Of a stretch of 64,000 bases of DNA, positions 28,555-35,441 are shown piece by piece (within the stretch, counting starts at the first letter, position 1; each line of letters opens with the position of its first letter). A model generated the notes under the pieces. It made no database searches. It saw only the letters and a program-made list of their open reading frames with translations, and had not been told where the DNA came from. The position numbers and the translations under genes are program-made. Origin of the DNA: Geodermatophilus amargosae (GTDB lineage: Bacteria > Actinomycetota > Actinomycetes > Mycobacteriales > Geodermatophilaceae); contig NZ_FPBA01000008.1 in NCBI RefSeq assembly GCF_900116515.1, positions 1-64,000 of the forward strand. The letters are read 5' to 3'.

Positions 28555-28690
28555 GGTCGGCAAGGGTCGCGGCCCGCCGTTTCCCCGCCGTCGCCGTCGG
28601 GCTGTACTCGTGTTCCGATCTGCTCACCGGCCCTGCCCCGCTGTGGTGAGGGTGCCGGTCCCCGGCCGACGCCGGGCGGCGGACCGGGCC

Positions 28691-29494
28691 ATGATCGACG
28701 TCGTGGCGGAGTACACGGAGGCGGCACCGGGGCGCACGCTCGTCGAGTCCGGGGAGCTGGTGGCCGGGTCGATGGCGCGCACGGCCGCCGGTCTGCTGTT
28801 CAACGACGGGTCGGCGAAGGTGCGCCTGGACGACGCGCTGGCCGGGTGGCTGCGGCGCACGGCGACCACCGCGGACGTCGACCCGCCCGCCCTCGTCTCC
28901 TCCCGCGCCCGCTGCCGCGCCGGCGCCGCCCTGGCCTTCGCCGCCGAGCTGTCGGTGACCCGCGCCCACCAGGGCCGCGCGGTGCGCACCGACGGCTTCC
29001 TCACGCCCGGACCCGGCGACCGTGCGCCCGCCGACGAGGTCGCCGAGGCCGCCGTCCTCGCCGCCCGGGACACGACCGAGGAGTGGCGGGTGCGCCACCT
29101 GGGCTACCTGCTCGCCGAGGCCGCCGTCTCCTCCGACCTCGACGCCGCCGTCGTCCTCCGCGGTCTGCGGCTGGCCACCGACCTCACCGGCCGCCAGTGG
29201 GTGCTGCTGGCCGGGGTGGGCCGGCGGGAGCGGACGCCGCTGCCGATGACGCCGGTGCCGCAGGACCCGCGCGGCTGGACGGCGTGGGGCGCGCTCGAGG
29301 ACCTCGCCGACCTGCAGCGGCGCGGCCTGCTCGACCCGCCGCCGGCCACGCCCCGTCCCGGTGGCGCGGCACTGCCCCGGCTGCGCCCGGTCGACCTGCG
29401 CCTGACCCGCCGCGGCGTGCTCGTGCACCGGCTGCTGGCGCTGGACTTCGTGCGCGATCCCGCCGTCGCCGCCGCGCTGGCCGACCTGTCCTGA
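28691..29494 (+). CDS. hypothetical protein, unrecognised
   Basis: 267-aa, Ala/Arg-rich soluble protein without a signal peptide or clear membrane helix. I do not recognise the family. The C-terminal part (EDLADLQRRGLLDPP ... LRLTRRGVLVHRLLALD) resembles a winged-helix repeat but is not diagnostic. ATG 28691 gives the most uniform codon usage; upstream GTG codons are possible. It is divergent from narK (136-nt gap) and its stop lies 19 nt from the convergent lyase gene. GC content and codon bias match the neighbours, so it looks like a real gene. Confidence 0.65.
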   Translation: MIDVVAEYTEAAPGRTLVESGELVAGSMARTAAGLLFNDGSAKVRLDDALAGWLRRTATTADVDPPALVSSRARCRAGAALAFAAELSVTRAHQGRAVRTDGFLTPGPGDRAPADEVAEAAVLAARDTTEEWRVRHLGYLLAEAAVSSDLDAAVVLRGLRLATDLTGRQWVLLAGVGRRERTPLPMTPVPQDPRGWTAWGALEDLADLQRRGLLDPPPATPRPGGAALPRLRPVDLRLTRRGVLVHRLLALDFVRDPAVAAALADLS

Positions 29495-29513
29495 CCGCCC
29501 GCCGGGCGCCGCG

Positions 29514-31028
29514 TCACGGCGACGGTGCGTCGTCCCAGCCGGTCGGGTGCGCGTCGCCCGGGAGCGGAGGCCGGGGGAAGCGGGCGCGCAGGGCTCGGTG
29601 GACGGCGTCGGGGTACGGCTCCGCCGCCGCCACCGCCTCGTGGACCAGGTCGAGCGCCGCGGCGGTCCCGGTGCCCAGGGCGGCCGGCTCCGGAGCGGTG
29701 GCCAGGACGTCGGAGGCCAGCACGAGCTCGACGGCCAGGAGGTCCTCGAGCAGCCCCACCGACGCGTCGGCCTTGCGGACGCTCAGCGGGGCGCCGGTGG
29801 AGTGGTCCTCGACCCCGAGGTCGAGCGGCGGGACGTCCAGCGTCGCCGGCGCCGCCAGCTGCTCCAGCTCGGCGACGACCGCGGCGGCCGGGTAGCGCAG
29901 CGCCAGGCCGTACGCGGCCGCGGGAGGCGGACCGGCGAGCTGCCGGAAGAACGCCTCCCAGAGGTGGGCCATCCGGCGCTCGCTGAGCTGCCCGACCTGG
30001 GCGAGGGCGATCCGCAGCGCGTCGGCCGCGATGGCGAGCACCATCGGGTGGAAGTTCCCGTTGCTCACCAGCGTCCGGTCCTCGACCGACACCAGGGGGT
30101 TGTCCGCCGCGGCGGCCAGCTCGGTCTCCACCGCCGCGCGCGCCGCGGCGACGTACTCCCGGAGCGCCCCGTGGACCTGCGGGACCACCCGGAACGACAG
30201 GGCGTCCTGCACCGACACCGCGCCGCCGCGCGTCAGCAGCGCGCTCCCGGCGAGCAGCTCACGGAGGTGGCCGGCGGCCGCGACCTGCCCGGGGACGCCC
30301 TTCGCCCGGCCCACGGCGGGGTGCAGGACCGACGGGTTGGCCCGCGTCGCCTCCATCGACACCGCGGCGGCGACGTCGGCCGCCTCCGCGGCCCGTGCCG
30401 CCCGGGCGACGACCAGCGCCGCCTGGCCCACCGACACCCCGTTGGCCGAGATCAGAGCCAGCCCGTCCTTGCCGGCGAGGACGAGGGGCGCGATCCCGGC
30501 CCGCCGCAGCGCCTCCCCGCCGGCGAGGACCTGCCCCCGGTACTCGGCCCGCCCCAGCCCGATCGCGACCTGCGCCATGCCGGCCATCTGCCCGATGTCG
30601 GCCGCGCCCACCGAGCCCGTCCCCGGCACCAGCGGGTGGACGCCGGCGTTGAGCATCGCCGCCAGCGTGTCCGCGACCGCCGGCGAGGCGCCCGACCCGC
30701 CCCGGGCGATCCCGGCCAGCCGCACGGCGAGGGCGGCGCGCACGACCGGCACCGGGAGCGGCGGCCCGATCCCGCCGGCGTGCGACAGGACGAGGAACTC
30801 CTGCTCGCGGTGGACCTCCTCCGCGGTCAGGCGGGTGTTCCTCAGGTGGCCGACCTGGGTCGTCAGGCCGTAGACGGCGGAGCCGGCGGCGAGGGCCTCG
30901 TCGACGACCGCCCGCGCGGCGGCGATGCAGTCGCGCGCCGATCCGTCCAGTTCCACACGGGCACCGTCGATGACGGCGAGCAGGTCGTCGACCGACATCG
31001 GCGCGGCGCTGATCCGGACGGTCGTCAT
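29514..31028 (-). CDS. aromatic amino-acid ammonia-lyase-like protein lacking the MIO triad
   Basis: 504-aa member of the HAL/PAL family. Family blocks are present: VYGLTT with the catalytic Tyr53, HAGGIG, GSVGA, VQDALSFRVVPQVHGALRE, and AADNPLVS...SNGNFHPMVLAIAADALRIAL...LSERRMAHL. The Ala-Ser-Gly that cyclises to the MIO electrophile reads Ala-Ala-Asp at 142-144 (GSVGAADIGQMAG), so the classical cofactor cannot form. The substrate loop also differs (TTQVG instead of NTGFG). ATG 31028 has GGAGGCACG upstream. It may have another reaction or a binding role. It is probably co-oriented with, and 98 nt after, an AraC regulator. Confidence 0.85.
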   Translation of the reverse strand: MTTVRISAAPMSVDDLLAVIDGARVELDGSARDCIAAARAVVDEALAAGSAVYGLTTQVGHLRNTRLTAEEVHREQEFLVLSHAGGIGPPLPVPVVRAALAVRLAGIARGGSGASPAVADTLAAMLNAGVHPLVPGTGSVGAADIGQMAGMAQVAIGLGRAEYRGQVLAGGEALRRAGIAPLVLAGKDGLALISANGVSVGQAALVVARAARAAEAADVAAAVSMEATRANPSVLHPAVGRAKGVPGQVAAAGHLRELLAGSALLTRGGAVSVQDALSFRVVPQVHGALREYVAAARAAVETELAAAADNPLVSVEDRTLVSNGNFHPMVLAIAADALRIALAQVGQLSERRMAHLWEAFFRQLAGPPPAAAYGLALRYPAAAVVAELEQLAAPATLDVPPLDLGVEDHSTGAPLSVRKADASVGLLEDLLAVELVLASDVLATAPEPAALGTGTAAALDLVHEAVAAAEPYPDAVHRALRARFPRPPLPGDAHPTGWDDAPSP

Positions 31029-31126
31029 GGCGTGCCTCCAGGGCCGCGGGGAGCCTACGGCGAGCTCCCCGCGTGCGGTCGGTCCGCGCGCGCCCGCCCG
31101 CGCGGCCCGCGCCCCATGGCCGGCGG

Positions 31127-31915
31127 TCAGGCCGATCGGGCGTAGGCCGCCGGCGTCGTGGCCAGCATCCGGCGGAAGTGCCGGGTCAGGTGCGCCTGGT
31201 CGAAGAAGCCGACCGCGGTCGCCACCTCCGCCGGGGGCAGCCCGTCGAGCAGCAGCCGCCGCGCCCGGTCCACGCGCCGCCCGGTGAGGTAGCGGTGCGG
31301 CGGCAGCCCGTGCCGGCGGGTGAACGCGCGGACCAGGTGGGTGGGGTGCACGGCCCACGCGGCCGCCGTCGCCTCCAGCGACACGCCCTCGGCCAGCCGC
31401 GCGTCGAGCAGGTCGCGCAGCCGGTCGGCCAGCGGGTCGTCCCGCACGGCCGGGGCCGCGGCGACGGCCCGGTCGAGGTGCTGCCGCAGCCGCTCGAGCA
31501 CGAACGCCAGCCGGCTCTCGGCCTCCAGCCCCTCGGGGTGCGGCGCCAGCGCGGTGTGCAGCCGGGACACCCGGTCGCGCAGCACGCGGTCGGCGAAGGC
31601 GGGCCGGTCGACGGCGGTGCCGACCCGCTGCTCCCCCAGCGTCGCCGGCTCCAGGTAGAGCACCCGCTTGCGGAAGCCGCCGGGGAACTGCGAGCGCCCG
31701 TCGTGGGGCACCCCGGGCGGCAGCAGGGTGACCGCGGCCGGGGAGGCGCCGTGGGCGTGCCGGTCGAGGTCGTAGCGGACGGCGCCGTCGTCGACGAGGA
31801 GCAGCGTCCAGGCGTCGTGGGTGTGCGGCGGGTAGACGTGGTCGGTGAACCGGGCGTGGAACACCTCGGTCAGCCCCGGCACCGCCGGGCGCCAGGCGAC
31901 CACGTCGGCTGCCAC
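31127..31915 (-). CDS. AraC-family transcriptional regulator
   Basis: 262-aa regulator. An N-terminal cupin-like sensor has the HTHDAWTLLLVDDG and LLPPGVPHDG segments, and a C-terminal AraC HTH pair (about 165-260) has ATAAAWAVHPTHLVRAFTRRHGLPPHRYL and VATAVGFFDQAHLTRHFRRMLATTPAAYA. GTG 31915 lacks a Shine-Dalgarno, but a TACGTT -10-like element ends 6 nt upstream, so the message may be leaderless. It is divergent from a DUF2000 gene, an association seen elsewhere, and upstream of the lyase-like gene. Confidence 0.92.
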   Translation of the reverse strand: MAADVVAWRPAVPGLTEVFHARFTDHVYPPHTHDAWTLLLVDDGAVRYDLDRHAHGASPAAVTLLPPGVPHDGRSQFPGGFRKRVLYLEPATLGEQRVGTAVDRPAFADRVLRDRVSRLHTALAPHPEGLEAESRLAFVLERLRQHLDRAVAAAPAVRDDPLADRLRDLLDARLAEGVSLEATAAAWAVHPTHLVRAFTRRHGLPPHRYLTGRRVDRARRLLLDGLPPAEVATAVGFFDQAHLTRHFRRMLATTPAAYARSA

Positions 31916-31965
31916 GTCAGGAACGTACAAGACCTCGCCGTCCGCCTCGGCCGACGCTGGACGGC

Positions 31966-32415
31966 ATGGAGACGCTGCTCGCCGACGAGACCACCGACGT
32001 GGGGCCGCCGTGGCCCACGAAGATCGCCGTCCTGCTCCGTGAGGACCTGCTGCCCTGGCAGGAGCTCAACGTGACCGCCTTCCTGGCGAGCGCCGTCGCC
32101 GCCGCGGTGCCCGAGCTGATCGGCCGGCCCTACGAGGACGGCGACGGCACGCGGTACCTGGCGATGATCCGCCAGCCGGTGCTGGTGCTCACCGGCCCGG
32201 CCGAGGTGCTCGCCCGGGCCCGCACGCGGTCGCTCGAGCGCGGCCTGCCGACGTCGGTGTTCACCGCTGACCTGTTCACCACCGGCGGCGACACCGAGAA
32301 CCGGGCCGCCGTCCGGGCCGTGCGGGGCGCCGACCTCGACCTGGTGGGGATCGCCGTGCACGGCCCGAAGAACGTCGTCGACAAGGTCACCAAGGGCGCC
32401 CGCATGCACCCGTGA
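31966..32415 (+). CDS. DUF2000-family protein
   Basis: 149-aa protein of unknown function. Recognisable DUF2000 layout: KIAVLLREDLLPWQELNVTAFLAS near the start, a central YLAMIRQPVLVLTG strand region, and a C-terminal LDLVGIAVHGPKNVVDKVTKGARMHP. The fold resembles peptidyl-tRNA hydrolase 2-like proteins but activity is unproven. ATG 31966. The gene pairs divergently with the AraC gene 50 nt away. Confidence 0.85.
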   Translation: METLLADETTDVGPPWPTKIAVLLREDLLPWQELNVTAFLASAVAAAVPELIGRPYEDGDGTRYLAMIRQPVLVLTGPAEVLARARTRSLERGLPTSVFTADLFTTGGDTENRAAVRAVRGADLDLVGIAVHGPKNVVDKVTKGARMHP

Positions 32416-32423
32416 GCAGCGAC

Positions 32424-32474
32424 GTGTGCACGCAGCGCGGTCCGGGGCGGCTCCCGGTCGCGCGGCGTGCACAC
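32424..32474. terminator. inverted repeat between DUF2000 and nirD genes
   Basis: Perfect 10-bp arms GTGTGCACGC (32424-32433) and GCGTGCACAC (32465-32474) flank a GC-rich 31-nt loop that can pair further. It lies between two convergent genes and probably terminates both. Confidence 0.6.
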
Positions 32475-32482
32475 GGCGCGCC

Positions 32483-32893
32483 TCACACGTCGACGACGAG
32501 CATCCCGTCGACCTCGCGGACCGGGTAGACGCGCACCCTGCCGACACCGCCGGTCGACGAGCCGTCGCTCCACCGGAACCCGTAGAGGTGCAGCGGGCAC
32601 ACGAGGACGTCGGGGTCGGTCTGCCCGTCCGCCAGCGGACCGCCGGCGTGCGGGCAGGCGGCCTGGGTGGCGTGCACAGAGCCGTCGCGCAGCCGGAAGA
32701 CGGCGACCTGCACTCCTCCGGCGACGAAGGCCCGCCCCTCCCCCAGCGGCACGTCCTCGAGCCGCGCGACGGCGTACGCGCGGCCGGCCGGCGGCCCGGC
32801 GGTACCGGGGACCGCGACCCCGGTGGCCGGTGAGCCGAGCTCGGTCCCCGGGGTGGTCGGGGCCTCGGCGACCTCGAGATGGGGGGCGCTCAT
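32483..32893 (-). CDS. nirD: nitrite reductase (NADH) small subunit, Rieske-type
   Basis: 136-aa Rieske [2Fe-2S] protein. The cluster ligands appear as CPHAGG and CPLHLYGF (C-x-H and C-x2-H). It functions with NirB in assimilatory nitrite reduction to ammonium in the cytosol. An N-terminal extension of about 40 Pro/Ala-rich residues precedes the Rieske fold. ATG 32893 overlaps the nirB stop (ATGA), giving coupled expression. Confidence 0.94.
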   Translation of the reverse strand: MSAPHLEVAEAPTTPGTELGSPATGVAVPGTAGPPAGRAYAVARLEDVPLGEGRAFVAGGVQVAVFRLRDGSVHATQAACPHAGGPLADGQTDPDVLVCPLHLYGFRWSDGSSTGGVGRVRVYPVREVDGMLVVDV

Positions 32894-35373
32894 CGGACCG
32901 GCACCTTCGGCAGCGGGATCAGCGGCAGGGACGAGGCGAACTGACCCGGCGACGCCGGCTCCTTGCCGTCCTGGCCCCAGGGGTCGGTGTAGGCGTCGAT
33001 CGAGCGCTGGATGCCCGCGTCGAGGTCGGCGACGATGCCCTCGCTGTCCTCGAGCAGGACCGCCTGGATGTGCGCGAGGCCGACCCGCGGCACGAAGTCG
33101 TAGGTGCGCTCGAGCCAGTTGGCGTTCTCCCGGTAGTACTGCAGGAACCGGCCGGTCAGCGTGAGCACCTCCTCCGGCGAGTCCACCGTGGCCAGCAGGT
33201 CGCCCTTGCGCACCGAGGCCCCCGCGGCGCCGCCGACGTAGACCTCCCACTTGCCGTTGCCGATCGCGACGACGCCGACGTCCTTCACGTAGGCCTCGGC
33301 GCAGTTGCGCGGGCACCCGACGACGGCGAGCTTCATCTTCGCGGGGCTCTCGATCCCCTGGAACCGCGTCTCCAGGTCGATGCCGAGCTGCGTGGAGTCA
33401 CCGAGGCCGAAGCGGCAGAAGTCGCTGCCCACGCAGGTCTTCACGGTGCGGAAGCTCTTGCCGTAGGCGTACCCGGAGGGCATGCCCAGGTCGTCCCACA
33501 TGGCCGGGAGGTCCTCCTTGCGGACGCCGAGCAGGTCGATCCGCTGCCCGCCGGTCACCTTGACCATCGGGACCTCGTACTTCTCCGCCACCTCCGCGAT
33601 GCGGCGCAGCTGCGCCGGCGTGGTGACGCCGCCCTTCATCTGCGGGACGACCGAGAACGTGCCGTCGCGCTGGATGTTGCCGTGCACCCGGTCGTTGACG
33701 AACTCGGCGTCCTTCTCCCGGACGTACTCGGTGCCCCAGATCATCTTGAGCAGCGAGGTCAGCCCCATCTTCGACTTCGCATCCTCCTTGCCGTCCGGTG
33801 CGAGGGCGGCGAAGACGGCGGAGACGCTGCGCAGGCCCTGCTCGCGGATGGCGGCCATGAGAGCGGGCTTGGCCAGCGGGATGCCCGGCACGTAGTAGGA
33901 GACGGCCGGGTCCTCGGCGAGGTCGCCGTCGGCGGCCCACTCGACGACCTGCTTCACCAGCGACTTGCACGAGCCGCAGCCCTTGCCGGCGCGGGTGCGG
34001 TCCATGACCGCACCGACGCTGCCGCAGCCGTCGGCGACCGCACCGCAGATCGCGCCCTTGGTGACGCCGTTGCAGTTGCAGACCTGGGAGTCGGCCGGCA
34101 TGTCCGCGACGCCGACCTCCTCCTTACCGTCGGTCAGGTCGACCAGCAGCCGGATGCGCTCCTCGGGCAGCGGGGTGCCCCGGTCGAAGGCCTGGGTCAG
34201 GTAGGCGACCTTGCGGGTGTCGCCGAGCAGCGTGGCGCCGATCAGCACGTCGCCGCGGATGACCACCGACATGTGCACGCCGCGCTTGGGCTCGGAGATG
34301 ACGAGGAACTCGTCGTCGTCGCGCTGCGGGGTGTTCACGCCCATGGTGGCGACGTCGACGCCGGCCACCTTGAGCTTGGTCGCCGTCCGGCTGCCGTGGT
34401 ACTCCGCCGTCGGGTCGGTGCCGGTGAGGACGTCGGCGAGGACCTTGGCGTGCTCCCACGCGGGGGCGACCAGGCCGTAGACCGAGCCGCGGTGCTGCGC
34501 GCACTCGCCGATGGCGTAGACGTCGGGGTCCTCGGTGCGCAGTTGGTCGTCGACGACGATGCCGCGCTCGACCTCCAGCCCGGAGCGGACCGCGACGTCG
34601 GTGTGCGGGCGGACACCGGCCGCGACGACGAGCAGGTCGCAGTCCAGCCGTCGGCCGTCCTTGAGCAGCACCCCCTCGACGTGCTCGCTGCCGAGCACCT
34701 CGCTGGCCAGCGAGTCGAGGTGCACGGTGATGCCGAGCGACTCGACGCTCTTCTTGAGGATGGCGCCGGCCTCGGCGTCGAGCTGGGCGTTCATCAGGTG
34801 CGGCATCGCGTGCACGAGCTCGACCTGCATCCCGTGGCCCTGCAGCGCGCGGGCGGCCTCCAGGCCGAGCAGCCCGCCGCCCATGACCACGGCCCGGGTG
34901 CAGCGGGTGGTGGCGGCGAGCATGTCGCGGGTCTCGTCGATGGTGCGGAAGCCGTACACACCGGGCAGCAGCGAGCCGTCGTCGCGCCGGACGCCGGTCA
35001 TCGGCGGGATGAAGGAGTAGCTGCCGGTGGCCAGGACCAGGTGGTCGTAGGCGGTGGAGGTCCCGTCGGAGGCGTACACGACCTTGGCCGCGGTGTCGAT
35101 CCGCTCCACCCGGACGCCGGCGCGCAGCACGATCCCGTTGTCGGTGTACCAGTCGTGGTCGTTGAGGACGATGTCGTCCTCGTGGGTCTCCCCGGCCAGC
35201 ACCGGCGAGAGCATGATCCGGTTGTAGTTGCCGTGCGGCTCGTCACCGAAGACGGTGATCCGGAACTGCTCGCCGCCGCCGCGCTCGAGCACCTCCTCGA
35301 CGAAGCGGGCGCCGGCCATGCCGTTGCCCACGACCACGAGGCGCGCCCGGGGGTCGAGGTCGTCGTCGTCCAT
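32890..35373 (-). CDS. nirB: nitrite reductase (NADH) large subunit
   Basis: 827-aa siroheme nitrite reductase. Order: FAD Rossmann (VVVGNGMAGARFVEE, residues 12-26), NAD Rossmann (VVMGGGLLGLEAARAL), BFD-like [2Fe-2S] domain (CNCNGVTKG and CGSCK), then nitrite/sulfite reductase ferredoxin-like and siroheme/[4Fe-4S] domains with CVGSDFCRFG and CPRNCAEA (C-x5-C, C-x3-C). All cofactor ligands are intact. ATG 35373 is used; the Shine-Dalgarno GGAGGGG is about 17 nt away, so the start is slightly uncertain. It is 68 nt after nasA. Confidence 0.95.
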   Translation of the reverse strand: MDDDDLDPRARLVVVGNGMAGARFVEEVLERGGGEQFRITVFGDEPHGNYNRIMLSPVLAGETHEDDIVLNDHDWYTDNGIVLRAGVRVERIDTAAKVVYASDGTSTAYDHLVLATGSYSFIPPMTGVRRDDGSLLPGVYGFRTIDETRDMLAATTRCTRAVVMGGGLLGLEAARALQGHGMQVELVHAMPHLMNAQLDAEAGAILKKSVESLGITVHLDSLASEVLGSEHVEGVLLKDGRRLDCDLLVVAAGVRPHTDVAVRSGLEVERGIVVDDQLRTEDPDVYAIGECAQHRGSVYGLVAPAWEHAKVLADVLTGTDPTAEYHGSRTATKLKVAGVDVATMGVNTPQRDDDEFLVISEPKRGVHMSVVIRGDVLIGATLLGDTRKVAYLTQAFDRGTPLPEERIRLLVDLTDGKEEVGVADMPADSQVCNCNGVTKGAICGAVADGCGSVGAVMDRTRAGKGCGSCKSLVKQVVEWAADGDLAEDPAVSYYVPGIPLAKPALMAAIREQGLRSVSAVFAALAPDGKEDAKSKMGLTSLLKMIWGTEYVREKDAEFVNDRVHGNIQRDGTFSVVPQMKGGVTTPAQLRRIAEVAEKYEVPMVKVTGGQRIDLLGVRKEDLPAMWDDLGMPSGYAYGKSFRTVKTCVGSDFCRFGLGDSTQLGIDLETRFQGIESPAKMKLAVVGCPRNCAEAYVKDVGVVAIGNGKWEVYVGGAAGASVRKGDLLATVDSPEEVLTLTGRFLQYYRENANWLERTYDFVPRVGLAHIQAVLLEDSEGIVADLDAGIQRSIDAYTDPWGQDGKEPASPGQFASSLPLIPLPKVPVR

Positions 35374-35441
35374 CGCGATCGTGGTCAGCCCCTCCGGCCG
35401 TCCACCCAGCACTCTGCTCCCCACCACACCCGGCCCGCCCA

